This document shows positions 55,765-64,000 of a stretch of 64,000 bases of DNA, piece after piece; position 1 is the first letter of the stretch, and every line of letters starts with the position of its first letter. Under the pieces are notes generated by a model. It was not told the DNA's origin. It ran no database searches and worked only from the letters and a program-made list of their open reading frames with translations. Location: positions 806,001-870,000 of the forward strand of contig NZ_CP133020.1 in NCBI RefSeq assembly GCF_030866825.1, in the 5' to 3' direction. Source of the DNA: Rathayibacter sp. SW19 (GTDB lineage: Bacteria; Actinomycetota; Actinomycetes; Actinomycetales; Microbacteriaceae). Both the position numbers and the translations under genes were made by a program.

Positions 55765-57879
55765 GTGGCACACGACGCGCTCACTGACCTGAGCAAGGTC
55801 CGCAATATCGGCATCATGGCGCACATCGATGCCGGCAAGACCACCACGACCGAGCGCATCCTGTTCTACACCGGCGTCAACCACAAGATCGGCGAAACCC
55901 ACGACGGGGCATCGACGACCGACTGGATGGAGCAGGAACAGGAGCGCGGCATCACCATCACGTCTGCGGCCGTGACCTGTTTCTGGAACAAGAACCAGAT
56001 CAACATCATCGACACCCCGGGCCACGTCGACTTCACAGTCGAGGTGGAGCGCTCGCTGCGCGTACTCGACGGCGCGGTCGCAGTGTTCGACGGCAAGGAG
56101 GGCGTTGAGCCCCAGTCCGAGACCGTCTGGCGCCAGGCCGACAAGTACGACGTTCCGCGCATCTGCTTCGTCAACAAGATGGACAAGCTCGGCGCCGACT
56201 TCTACTACACGGTCAGCACGATCGTCAGCCGCCTGGGCGCGAAGCCGCTCGTGCTGCAGTTGCCGATCGGTTCAGAGTCCGCGTTCACCGGCGTCGTCGA
56301 CCTGGTCGAGATGCGCGCTCTCCTGTGGCCAGCAGACTCCAAGGGTGACACCACTCTCGGTGCCCACTACGAGGTGCACGAGATCCCGGCCGAGCTCGCC
56401 GAGAAGGCCGCCGAATACCGTCACAAGCTGCTCGAGACAGTCGCGGAGACCGACGACGCCCTGCTGGAGAAGTACTTCTCCGGCGAGGATCTGACGGTCG
56501 CCGAGATCAAGGGCGCCATCCGCAAGCTCACCGTCAACAGTGAGATCTACCCGGTGCTGTGCGGTTCCGCGTTCAAGAACCGCGGTGTGCAGCCGATGCT
56601 GGATGCCGTCATCGACTACCTTCCGTCGCCGCTCGACGTGCCCTCGATCGAGGCGCACGACGTGCGTGACGAGGAGAAGGTCATCCTGCGTCATGCGGAT
56701 GCTTCGGAGCCGTTCGCTGCGCTCGCCTTCAAGGTTGCCGTGCACCCGTTCTTCGGTCGCCTAATCTACATTCGCGTGTACTCCGGTCACGTCGACTCAG
56801 GCGCCCAGGTGATCAACTCGACCAAGGGCAAGAAGGAGCGCATCGGCAAGATCTTCCAGATGCACGCCAACAAGGAGATCCCCGTCGCTGCGGTCACCGC
56901 CGGTCACATCTACGCCGTGATCGGTCTCAAGGACACCACGACGGGCGACACGCTGAGCGACCCGGCGAACCAGGTGGTGCTTGAGTCCATGACATTCCCC
57001 GAGCCGGTGATCGAAGTTGCGATCGAGCCGAAGACGAAGGCCGACCAGGAGAAGCTGGGTACAGCCATCCAGAAGTTGGCTGAAGAAGACCCGACGTTCC
57101 GCACCGAGCAGAACCAGGAAACCGGCCAGACCGTCATCAAGGGCATGGGCGAGCTTCACCTGGACATCCTGGTCGACCGCATGAAGCGGGAGTTCAACGT
57201 CGAGGCGAACGTCGGCAAGCCGCAGGTCGCTTACCGCGAGACGCTGAAGCGCATCGTCGAGAAATACGACTACACCCACAAGAAGCAGACCGGTGGCTCC
57301 GGTCAGTTCGCGAAGGTGCAGATCTCGCTCGAGCCGATGGCCGTGACGGCGGAGAAGTCGTACGAGTTCGAGAACAAGGTCTCCGGCGGTCGTGTTCCGC
57401 GCGAATACATCCCAGCGGTGGATTCGGGCATCCGCGATGCCATGCAGGTCGGCGTTCTCGCCGGCTACCCCACGGTCGGTGTCAAGGCGATACTGCTCGA
57501 TGGGGCCTACCACGACGTCGACTCCTCGGAGATGGCGTTCAAGATCGCCGGATCGATGGCCTACAAAGAGGCCGCTCGCAAGGCGAACCCGGTTCTGCTC
57601 GAGCCGTTGATGGATGTCGAGGTGCGCACCCCTGAGGAATACATGGGCGACGTTATAGGCGACCTCAACTCGCGTCGTGGTCAGATCCAGTCCATGGAGG
57701 ATGCGAGCGGAGTCAAGGTGATCCGTGCGCATGTTCCGCTGTCCGAGATGTTCGGTTACATCGGTGACCTGCGGTCACGGACCTCCGGCCGTGCGGTGTA
57801 CTCGATGCAGTTCGCCAGCTACGCAGAGGTTCCGAAGGCCATCGCCGAGGAGATCGTGCAGAAGGCCAAGGGCGAGTAA
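55765..57879 (+). CDS. fusA: Elongation factor G
   Basis: 704 residues from the GTG (MAHDALTDLSKVRNIGIMAH) with TAAGGAAT upstream. The frame is open further upstream, but that part is the palindromic repeat and is not taken as coding. G1 AHIDAGKTTTTERIL, G2 region RGITITSAAVTCFW, G3 DTPGHVDF, G4 NKMDKLGADF, G5 GSAFKNRG. Domains II-V follow with the usual GGSGQFAKVQISLEP and C-terminal LRSRTSGRAVYSMQFASYAE. Moves tRNA-mRNA through the ribosome. Confidence 0.98.
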   Translation: MAHDALTDLSKVRNIGIMAHIDAGKTTTTERILFYTGVNHKIGETHDGASTTDWMEQEQERGITITSAAVTCFWNKNQINIIDTPGHVDFTVEVERSLRVLDGAVAVFDGKEGVEPQSETVWRQADKYDVPRICFVNKMDKLGADFYYTVSTIVSRLGAKPLVLQLPIGSESAFTGVVDLVEMRALLWPADSKGDTTLGAHYEVHEIPAELAEKAAEYRHKLLETVAETDDALLEKYFSGEDLTVAEIKGAIRKLTVNSEIYPVLCGSAFKNRGVQPMLDAVIDYLPSPLDVPSIEAHDVRDEEKVILRHADASEPFAALAFKVAVHPFFGRLIYIRVYSGHVDSGAQVINSTKGKKERIGKIFQMHANKEIPVAAVTAGHIYAVIGLKDTTTGDTLSDPANQVVLESMTFPEPVIEVAIEPKTKADQEKLGTAIQKLAEEDPTFRTEQNQETGQTVIKGMGELHLDILVDRMKREFNVEANVGKPQVAYRETLKRIVEKYDYTHKKQTGGSGQFAKVQISLEPMAVTAEKSYEFENKVSGGRVPREYIPAVDSGIRDAMQVGVLAGYPTVGVKAILLDGAYHDVDSSEMAFKIAGSMAYKEAARKANPVLLEPLMDVEVRTPEEYMGDVIGDLNSRRGQIQSMEDASGVKVIRAHVPLSEMFGYIGDLRSRTSGRAVYSMQFASYAEVPKAIAEEIVQKAKGE

Positions 57880-57898
57880 CCAAACCCGGAGCGGAGTC

Positions 57899-57923
57899 GG
57901 TCCCTGAGCGAAGCCGAAGGGCC
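57899..57923 (+). repeat. Type B repeat between fusA and tuf
   Basis: GGTCCCTGAGCGAAGCCGAAGGGCCC, a small imperfect hairpin with ends GGTCCCT/AGGGCCC. Same family as the copies near 50791, 62551 and inside the gene at 13576. Confidence 0.8.
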
Positions 57924-58037
57924 CGTAACGAAACCCCCATTCCATCCCGTAACATAAATACACAATCCCCGTAGTCTGTTCTCTCGCACAACCATTGCGT
58001 CTGGATCGTCTACACGAGAGTCCTGAGGAGGACCACA

Positions 58038-59231
58038 GTGGCTAAGGCCAAGTTCGAGCGGACTAAGCCGCACGTCAACATCGGAACGATCGGTCACGTC
58101 GACCACGGAAAGACCACCCTGACCGCTGCGATCTCGAAGGTGCTTGCTGACAAGTACCCGTCGGCGATCAACGTTCAGCGTGACTTTGCGTCCATCGACT
58201 CCGCTCCTGAGGAGCGCCAGCGTGGCATCACGATCAACATCTCGCACGTCGAGTACGAGACTCCGAAGCGCCACTACGCGCACGTTGACGCCCCGGGGCA
58301 CGCTGACTACATCAAGAACATGATCACCGGTGCCGCGCAGATGGACGGTGCGATCCTCGTGGTCGCCGCCACTGACGGCCCGATGGCTCAGACGCGTGAG
58401 CACGTTCTGCTCGCCAAGCAGGTCGGCGTGCCGTACCTGCTGGTCGCGCTGAACAAGTCCGATGCCGTTGACGACGAAGAGATCATGGAGCTCGTTGAGC
58501 TCGAGGTTCGCGAGCTGCTTTCCAGCCAGGGCTTCGACGGTGACAACGCTCCGGTCATCCAGGTCTCCGCACTGAAGGCCCTTGAGGGCGATGAGAAGTG
58601 GACCCAGTCCATCCTCGACCTCATGGATGCCGTCGACGAGTCCATCCCGGACCCGGTGCGCGACAAGGACAAGCCGTTCCTGATGCCGATCGAAGACGTC
58701 TTCACGATCACCGGTCGTGGAACCGTCGTCACGGGCCGCGCCGAGCGTGGCACGCTGAAGATCAACTCCGAGGTCGAGATCGTCGGCATCCGCCCGACGC
58801 AGAAGACCACGGTCACCGGTATCGAGATGTTCCACAAGCAGCTTGACGAGGCGTGGGCAGGCGAGAACTGTGGTCTGCTTCTTCGCGGCACCAAGCGCGA
58901 GGATGTCGAGCGCGGCCAGGTCGTCGTCAAGCCGGGTTCGGTGACCCCGCACACGCAGTTCGAGGGAACCGCGTACATCCTCTCCAAGGATGAGGGTGGC
59001 CGTCACAACCCGTTCTACGCGAACTACCGCCCGCAGTTCTACTTCCGCACCACCGACGTCACCGGCGTCATCACGCTGCCTGAGGGCACCGAGATGGTCA
59101 TGCCTGGCGACACCACGGACATGACGGTCGAGCTGATCCAGCCGATCGCCATGGAAGAGGGCCTCGGCTTCGCGATCCGTGAGGGCGGCCGCACCGTCGG
59201 CGCCGGAACGGTGACCAAGGTCATCAAGTAG
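58038..59231 (+). CDS. tuf: Elongation factor Tu
   Basis: 397 residues, GTG start with GAGGAGG about 9 bases upstream. G1 GHVDHGKTT, G3 DAPGHADY (Ala in place of the Cys of enterobacteria, as in other actinobacteria), G4 NKSD, G5 SALKALEG. Domains II and III have normal length. Delivers aminoacyl-tRNA to the ribosome. The 158-base gap after fusA carries a type B repeat and probably its own promoter; two terminator hairpins follow. Confidence 0.98.
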   Translation: MAKAKFERTKPHVNIGTIGHVDHGKTTLTAAISKVLADKYPSAINVQRDFASIDSAPEERQRGITINISHVEYETPKRHYAHVDAPGHADYIKNMITGAAQMDGAILVVAATDGPMAQTREHVLLAKQVGVPYLLVALNKSDAVDDEEIMELVELEVRELLSSQGFDGDNAPVIQVSALKALEGDEKWTQSILDLMDAVDESIPDPVRDKDKPFLMPIEDVFTITGRGTVVTGRAERGTLKINSEVEIVGIRPTQKTTVTGIEMFHKQLDEAWAGENCGLLLRGTKREDVERGQVVVKPGSVTPHTQFEGTAYILSKDEGGRHNPFYANYRPQFYFRTTDVTGVITLPEGTEMVMPGDTTDMTVELIQPIAMEEGLGFAIREGGRTVGAGTVTKVIK

Positions 59232-59241
59232 CACCTAGCCG

Positions 59242-59482
59242 GTGATCGAGTAGCTCGCGAAGCGAGCGTATCGAGATCCGGCCGTATCGAGATCCGCATG
59301 TAGTAGATCCATTAGAGGGGTCGAGCCGAAAGGCTCGGCCCCTTTTTTTGCGCGCCCGGCCGTCCGGGTGGTTGACGAGGCCGCGCGCGGCACTCTCGGT
59401 GATCGAGGAGGCCGCCCGCAGCACTCTCGGTGATCGAGTAGGCCGCCCGCGGCCGTATCGAGATCCACCCGTATCGAGATCC
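59242..59482. repeat. Block of degenerate type A repeats around the tuf terminators
   Basis: GGTGATCGAGTAGCTC...CGTATCGAGATCC at 59242-59280 and related units at 59370-59397, 59399-59428 and 59429-59466, plus extra CGTATCGAGATCC halves. The unit and the terminator beside it appear to have been duplicated together. Confidence 0.8.
59317..59349 (+). terminator. Rho-independent terminator after tuf, first copy
   Basis: GGGGTCGAGCC, GAAA loop, GGCTCGGCCCC, then seven T. An 11-bp stem with one G-T pair. Confidence 0.95.
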
Positions 59483-59501
59483 ACGCACAGCGGTCCCGCA
59501 A

Positions 59502-59535
59502 GGGGTCGAGCCGAAAGGCTCGGCCCCTCTTTTTT
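59502..59535 (+). terminator. Rho-independent terminator after tuf, second copy
   Basis: Identical stem and GAAA loop to the first copy, 185 bases further on, followed by TCTTTTTT. A backup terminator produced by local duplication. Confidence 0.93.
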
Positions 59536-59567
59536 GTGCCCGCGCCCCCCGCGGGCCGGGTCGTCCG

Positions 59568-59655
59568 CCCCGGCGACCCGTCGCATCCTCCCCGGCGACC
59601 CGTCGCATCCGCCCCGGCGACCCGTCGCATCCGCCCCGGCGACCCATCGCATCCG
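59568..59655. repeat. Four 22-bp tandem repeats
   Basis: CCCCGGCGACCCGTCGCATCC plus one variable base, repeated at 59568, 59590, 59612 and 59634. The last copy has one change (CCATCG). Each unit contains a small GGCGACCCGTCGC palindrome. Confidence 0.9.
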
Positions 59656-59777
59656 TATTCGACCCAGAACGGGGGGTAGCCAAAAGGCGAGAGATTCTCG
59701 AATTCACTGGAAGCCGAGCACTTCTCAACTTAGAATGAGAATACTTCAACATCCAAGACCCGAACGCGGAGGTGAAA

Positions 59778-61256
59778 GTGACTTCGTTGCGCCAATCGAC
59801 CGTCAAGGTGCCGGCAGCAGCCGTTATGGCGTGGCAACGTGCATACGCGCGGCGCCTGCTCATCACGGACTTCGCCGTCATCGCCGTCTCGGTGTACCTT
59901 TCGCAGTTCATCCGGTTCAGCACCACCGGCCAGAAGTTGACGGTTCAGGCAAACGGCGACATCGCGATCGAACTCAACTATTCGCTGGTCTCCGCCGTCC
60001 TCGTGCTCGCGTGGTTCCTCTCCCTCGCCTTCTTCGCGTCTCGGCACCGCGCGTCTCTCGGATCGGGAGCAACAGAGTACAAGCGCGTAGCGGATGCCAC
60101 GATCCGCGTCTTCGCTGTGCTCGCTGTTCTCGCGTTTCTGTCTCACTCTGAAGTCGCTCGCGGCTATCTGTTCGTCGCGTTCCCGCTCGGGCTCGGCCTG
60201 TTGCTCCTGTCACGGTGGCTGTGGCGCAATTGGTTGGCCCGCCGCCGGCGCATGTACGGCAGCTATTCGTATCGCGCGATCCTGATGGGGGAGCGTGGAA
60301 AGTCCATGCACGTCGCGGATCAGATCATGCGCGACGGCGGTGCAGGCATTGTGATCGTTGGCGCCGTCACCGAACGCGGAAGGACCGACCGGCCGCTCCT
60401 GACCGGCGTGCCTGTGCTGGGCGACTACGCCAGCCTGTCCAGGGTGCTCGGCGAAGTTCAGGCCGACACCGTCGTCTTCACCGGTGCTGACACGATCGAC
60501 CCTCGCGGAATGCGCGAACTCGGATGGCAGCTGGCAGCCAGCTCGACGAACCTCATCGTCGCCCCGGCGTTGACGGATGTTGCCGGGCCGAGAATTCACG
60601 CTCGACCCGTTGCGGGGCTCCCGCTCATTCAAGTCGATTACCCGGAATTCGAGGGAGCAAGATACACCGCGAAGCGCGCATTCGACATCGTCATGTCGTT
60701 GATCGGGCTCGTCATTCTGAGCCCCGTGTTCCTGATCACGGCGATGCTCGTACGCCTCGATACCCCGGGACCGGCGTTCTTCACACAGGAGCGCGTCGGT
60801 GTCAACGGCAGGCGATTCCACATGGTGAAGTTCCGGTCGATGACAGCGGATGCCGAGGCCGGCCTGGCCTCGCTCGCCGGCCTTTCCGACGGCAACGGAA
60901 TGCTCTTCAAGATGAAGTCAGACCCTCGCGTCACCCCGATCGGGGCCGTGCTGCGGCGCTACAGTCTCGACGAGCTCCCGCAACTCATCAATGTGTTGCG
61001 CGGCCACATGTCACTGGTCGGGCCTCGCCCGCCGCTCGCCTCTGAGGTCGAGCGATACGACGACTGGGCGCGTAGGCGACTGTTGGTGAAGCCGGGCATC
61101 ACCGGACTCTGGCAGACCAGAGGTCGCTCGAGTCTGTCGTGGGACGACAGCGTACGATTCGACCTCTACTACGTCGAAAACTGGTCGCTGACCGGTGACA
61201 TCATCATCCTGTACCGCACCATCAACGCCGTCGTTCAGGCGAAAGGCGCGTACTGA
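59778..61256 (+). CDS. Polyprenyl-phosphate sugar-1-phosphate transferase
   Basis: 492 residues. The GTG at 59778 is chosen because GGAGG lies 5 bases upstream; the in-frame GTG at 59772 overlaps that site. N-terminal half: four membrane helices (about 25-160) and a Rossmann-like CoA-binding fold domain (about 175-270). C-terminal half is the catalytic domain: KRAFDIVMSLIGLVILSP, the membrane re-entrant helix, FTQERVGVNGRRFHMVKFRS, LRRYSLDELPQLINVLRG and MSLVGPRPPL. Adds the first sugar phosphate to a lipid carrier for capsule or exopolysaccharide. Overlaps the next glycosyltransferase start (TGATG). Confidence 0.93.
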   Translation: MTSLRQSTVKVPAAAVMAWQRAYARRLLITDFAVIAVSVYLSQFIRFSTTGQKLTVQANGDIAIELNYSLVSAVLVLAWFLSLAFFASRHRASLGSGATEYKRVADATIRVFAVLAVLAFLSHSEVARGYLFVAFPLGLGLLLLSRWLWRNWLARRRRMYGSYSYRAILMGERGKSMHVADQIMRDGGAGIVIVGAVTERGRTDRPLLTGVPVLGDYASLSRVLGEVQADTVVFTGADTIDPRGMRELGWQLAASSTNLIVAPALTDVAGPRIHARPVAGLPLIQVDYPEFEGARYTAKRAFDIVMSLIGLVILSPVFLITAMLVRLDTPGPAFFTQERVGVNGRRFHMVKFRSMTADAEAGLASLAGLSDGNGMLFKMKSDPRVTPIGAVLRRYSLDELPQLINVLRGHMSLVGPRPPLASEVERYDDWARRRLLVKPGITGLWQTRGRSSLSWDDSVRFDLYYVENWSLTGDIIILYRTINAVVQAKGAY

Positions 61257-62545
61257 TGGCGAAACTCGTCGCGACAGCTGAGCGCGTGGTGGCGCCTGAA
61301 CGGGTGATTGCACCCGAGCGCGTGGTTGCACCCGAGCGTGTCAAGACGCCGGAACGCATCATCACGCCCGCACAACGCGTCGTCGCACCGGAGCGGGTCC
61401 GCCCGCCGGCATCCGCCCCCGCAGCGGAGCCCGTGATCGCGATCGCGCACGATTATCTGACCCAGCGCGGAGGCGCGGAGCGTGTCGTACTTGCCATGCT
61501 CAAGGCGTTCCCGAAGGCGAAGATCTACACGACCCTCTACGACCCGGATGGAACATTCCCCGAGTTCCGCGACGCGGACATCGTCGTCTCGCCCTTGAAT
61601 CGCATCGGTGCTCTGCGCCGCCACCACCGTCGGGCGTTCCCGCTTCTTGCAATGGCCAGCTCGAGAATGCAGATCCCGGCGGATATTGTGCTCGCGTCCA
61701 GTAGTGGATGGGCGCACGGATTCCGCACCTCCGGCCGCACGATCGTGTACTGCCACACGCCGGCCCGGTGGCTCTATCTCACCGATCAATATCTGGGCGA
61801 TGCGAAGCCGCTGTCGTTGCAGCGGATGGTGCTGCGGTTTCTGGCCCCGGCGCTGACCCGCTGGGATCACCGCGCCGCAGATCGGGCGGACCGCTACCTC
61901 GCCAATGCCAGCGGCGTGAGTGAACGCATCCGCCGGATCTACGGGCGGCATGCGCCCGTGGTGTTCCCGCCGCAGAGTGTGGACACTGAGGCTGCGCTCG
62001 AGCCGGTGCCGGACCTTACGCAGTTCGTAGACGGCGGCGAGTGCTTCTTGGTCGTGTCCCGCCTGCTGCCGTACAAGAACGTCGCGCAGGTGGTGGATGC
62101 GTTCCGCGAGACCTCCGGCCGCCGGTTGGTCATCGTTGGTGACGGGCCGATGCGGGACGCGTTGCTGCATGACCTTCCAGAGAATGTGCGACTCGTGTGC
62201 GGGGTGACTGACGCGCAGCTGCGCTGGCTGTACATGCGCAGCGCCGCCCTGCTTGCGCCATCCCACGAGGATCTGGGCCTGACCGTGCTAGAGGCTGCGG
62301 CGTGGGGTAAGCCCACGCTCGCACTCCACGCGGGCGGGTATCTGGACACGGTTGTCGACGGTGTGACCGGATGCTTCTTCCCGGCTCCAACCGCGGAAGC
62401 CGTTCGGCACGCGGTCCGCGAGTTCGATCCTGGCGCGTGGGATGCCGACGCCATTCGCGCACACGCCGCCCTGTTCTCAGAAGAGCAGTTTGCGGCGGCG
62501 CTCACGGAGCAGATCCGCGAGGTGCTCGGCCGACCTGCGCACTGA
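61256..62545 (+). CDS. GT4-type glycosyltransferase with a repetitive N-terminal extension
   Basis: 429 residues. The family domain begins at about residue 60 (AIAHDYLTQRGGAERVVLAM). It shows the C-terminal GT-B motifs FLVVSRLLPYKNVAQVVDAF and APSHEDLGLTVLEAAAWGKP, which bind the nucleotide sugar. Before it stand about 50 residues made of a six-residue repeat (VVAPER, VIAPER, VVAPER, VKTPER, IITPAQ, VVAPER), coded by an 18-bp tandem repeat. It is the second enzyme of a polysaccharide operon and is coupled to the sugar-phosphate transferase by a one-base overlap. Confidence 0.92.
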   Translation: MAKLVATAERVVAPERVIAPERVVAPERVKTPERIITPAQRVVAPERVRPPASAPAAEPVIAIAHDYLTQRGGAERVVLAMLKAFPKAKIYTTLYDPDGTFPEFRDADIVVSPLNRIGALRRHHRRAFPLLAMASSRMQIPADIVLASSSGWAHGFRTSGRTIVYCHTPARWLYLTDQYLGDAKPLSLQRMVLRFLAPALTRWDHRAADRADRYLANASGVSERIRRIYGRHAPVVFPPQSVDTEAALEPVPDLTQFVDGGECFLVVSRLLPYKNVAQVVDAFRETSGRRLVIVGDGPMRDALLHDLPENVRLVCGVTDAQLRWLYMRSAALLAPSHEDLGLTVLEAAAWGKPTLALHAGGYLDTVVDGVTGCFFPAPTAEAVRHAVREFDPGAWDADAIRAHAALFSEEQFAAALTEQIREVLGRPAH

Positions 62546-62550
62546 GCGCC

Positions 62551-62624
62551 CCGGTCGCTGAGCGAAGTCGAAGCGCCGGTCGGTCAGCGAAGGTCTCGGT
62601 CGCTGAGCGAAGTCGAAGCGCCGC
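62551..62624. repeat. Type B repeats between convergent genes
   Basis: Two copies of CGGTCGCTGAGCGAAGTCGA followed by AGCGCCG (62551-62579 and 62596-62624) with a partial copy between. They may form the hairpin that separates the two converging transcripts. Confidence 0.8.
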
Positions 62625-62629
62625 CTCGC

Positions 62630-63658
62630 TCAGGACGTGGATTCAGTCGGCCGCGTTCCGTGCAGGCTCTCGTAGATGTCGCCGACGAACGTTTCCACAT
62701 TGGTTGGTCCTGACTCGGGGCCACCAGCCAGCATCCCGTCAATTCCCAACAGCACCGCTGTGGGCACAGGCCAGTCCGCTATCGACTCTCGCACGTACCC
62801 GTTCGGGTCGTGCAATGACTGGGGCTCGCTCGTATCTGTCAGCGTGCTGTGCTCTGGACTGTCCTTCACAAGCACGCGCACATCCACCTCAGGAAGAGTC
62901 TCGCGGTAGTGCCCAATCCGTGCGATGACCTCTTCGCAGGCACCGCACGTGTCCGACACTGCCATCAGTAGGAGGGGCTTGCTGGAGGTGAGCGCACGCA
63001 GGTTTACCGTTGCGCCGTCGGCCAGAGTGACCGGCACAGCCGGTGTGCGGGTGCGAACGTAGTCGATCACTCCGTTTTCGTCGGGCATCTCAAGCGCCAT
63101 TGCGGGCCGGGGGAGAGCCGCCTGCGCCACGCTGGGGCCTGCGGACCCCGGTGCCGGCCACACGATGAGCACGGCCGTGATGATCGCCACAACGGCTGCT
63201 GCAACCCACGCCCACTCGCCAACGCCGGCCGCGACGGCGCCACCGAAGAGCGGTGTCGTCCAGATTACGGCGGCCGCGGCAGCCGAAACGAGGGTGAGCC
63301 AGGTATTGCGCACGGCTGTCACCCGGGTCACCGGCTTACGGGCGCCGAAACACGCGCACTCGGCGGCCTCAGGTCGTCGCAACGCGATGATCACCACCCA
63401 GGTGTATGCCGCCATCAGTAGTACGCAGATGAGCGCGGCGAGTACTCCTAGCACGCCGCCCAGTACCGCGAGGGCTACGCCGAGTGCTAGTTCACCCCAT
63501 GGATGCAGACGCAGCAACCACCGTTGTCTCAGCGCTGCCGGTATGCCGAGTTGCTGCCATCCGCTGAGGTCGTCCGGGTGCCGCAATTTACCGATACCGC
63601 TCGCGATCATCACGATAGCCATCGTCAATGGCAGGGCGATGGCGAAAGTTCCGAGCAT
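62630..63658 (-). CDS. MauE/DoxX-type membrane protein fused to a thioredoxin-like domain
   Basis: 342 residues. Residues 1-170: four or five membrane helices with the MauE pattern (IASGIGKLRHP near the start, ECACFGA near 100). Residues 205-330: thioredoxin-like fold with redox motif TCGACEEV and a cis-Pro region (DWPVPTAVLLG). MauE-type proteins carry reducing power across the membrane for disulfide handling, and the fusion makes a self-contained redox relay. It starts nine bases after the stop of a glycosyltransferase on the same strand, so the two are probably co-transcribed. Confidence 0.88.
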   Translation of the reverse strand: MLGTFAIALPLTMAIVMIASGIGKLRHPDDLSGWQQLGIPAALRQRWLLRLHPWGELALGVALAVLGGVLGVLAALICVLLMAAYTWVVIIALRRPEAAECACFGARKPVTRVTAVRNTWLTLVSAAAAAVIWTTPLFGGAVAAGVGEWAWVAAAVVAIITAVLIVWPAPGSAGPSVAQAALPRPAMALEMPDENGVIDYVRTRTPAVPVTLADGATVNLRALTSSKPLLLMAVSDTCGACEEVIARIGHYRETLPEVDVRVLVKDSPEHSTLTDTSEPQSLHDPNGYVRESIADWPVPTAVLLGIDGMLAGGPESGPTNVETFVGDIYESLHGTRPTESTS

Positions 63659-63667
63659 TCTTCGATG

Positions 63668-64000
63668 TTACCGGCGTGTGTGCTTTTGCCGCAGCGGCTG
63701 CCCGTTTACAGACAGCACTTTCGCGTAGAACGCTGCATGGGCGGCTGCGACCTCGTGATCGTCGAGCAGTCCGGGCGTAGCAACCGCCGCAGCGCCCAAG
63801 CGTGCGCGCAACTCCGGCGCGGATGCCAGGCGGCTGAGCGCCGCAGACAACGACCGGATGTCTCGTGGCCTGGCCCGCAGTCCGTTCACGTCGTCTTCGA
63901 CCCACTCGGTTGGGCCGCCTTCGTCTGCGACGATGGTCGGAACTCCGGCAGCGAGGTACTGCAGCACATTTTGCCCGAGCGGCTCGGGCCGGGTGGAGTA
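63668..64000 (-). CDS. GT4-type glycosyltransferase, C-terminal fragment (cut by window edge)
   Basis: 110 residues visible. The first codons, STRPEPLGQNVLQYLAAGVP, followed by TIVADEGGPTEWVEDDVNGL, give the nucleotide-sugar binding helix pair of GT-B glycosyltransferases. Then comes the usual C-terminal helix (LSRLASAPELRARLGAAA). The 5' part lies beyond the window. It precedes the MauE/thioredoxin gene by nine bases. Confidence 0.85.
   Translation of the reverse strand, partial: YSTRPEPLGQNVLQYLAAGVPTIVADEGGPTEWVEDDVNGLRARPRDIRSLSAALSRLASAPELRARLGAAAVATPGLLDDHEVAAAHAAFYAKVLSVNGQPLRQKHTRR

Overview
The window comes from a high-GC Gram-positive bacterium, most likely an actinobacterium close to Microbacteriaceae. 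Signs are strong G/C third positions, many GTG starts, a frequent GGATGC/GCATCC bias, an EF-Tu with the actinobacterial DAPGHADY box, a type IV pilus machine without outer-membrane parts (no PilP/PilQ), and dozens of short palindromic repeats with the core GGTCTCGATACG...CTACTCGACCA. The family is an inference; no rRNA or tRNA gene was seen.

Layout. 1-1878: end of a pilT retraction ATPase and pilC. 1879-5825: an atypical, loosely packed island with one small membrane protein and two divergently placed unknown membrane proteins on the minus strand. 5826-13180: the rest of the pilus locus (major pilin, terminator, two minor prepilins, a PilX-like protein with a beta-helix body, prepilin peptidase, PilM, PilN, PilO). 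13200-15161: repeats and two membrane proteins. 15242-16299: a damaged MntA/HepT-type toxin-antitoxin locus between two 183-bp direct repeats. 16630-47031: a consensus promoter and one uninterrupted gene of 30,294 bp encoding a 10,097-residue secreted mosaic protein (signal peptide, Q-rich coil, matrixin-like zinc protease, Pro-Ala linkers, thousands of residues of Gly/Ala-rich beta repeats, carbohydrate-binding-like modules, Calx-beta-like modules, RTX-like repeats, Ig-like domains, FIMAH-like end). 47064-47418: a third copy of the palindromic repeat and tandem repeats. 47419-51725 (minus): an operon of ABC ATPase, ABC-2 permease, sensor kinase and NarL-type regulator. 51862-53000: a frame-broken DUF559/AbiEi-type gene between two related palindromes. 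53111-54316: a membrane-anchored unknown. 54764-59231: rpsL-rpsG-fusA-tuf, followed by a duplicated terminator. 59778-64000: polysaccharide genes (sugar-phosphate transferase, two glycosyltransferases) and a MauE/thioredoxin fusion.

Two themes stand out. First, the giant gene may be a surface or matrix protein; it lies next to the pilus locus and is bracketed by copies of one palindromic repeat. Second, the small repeat families do not only fill intergenic gaps. They appear in frame inside or at the ends of at least four proteins (prepilin peptidase, response regulator, ABC ATPase and a membrane protein with a repetitive N-terminus). In two of these the four-base start/stop overlap with the neighbour gene is kept, so the repeat-encoded peptides are probably translated.
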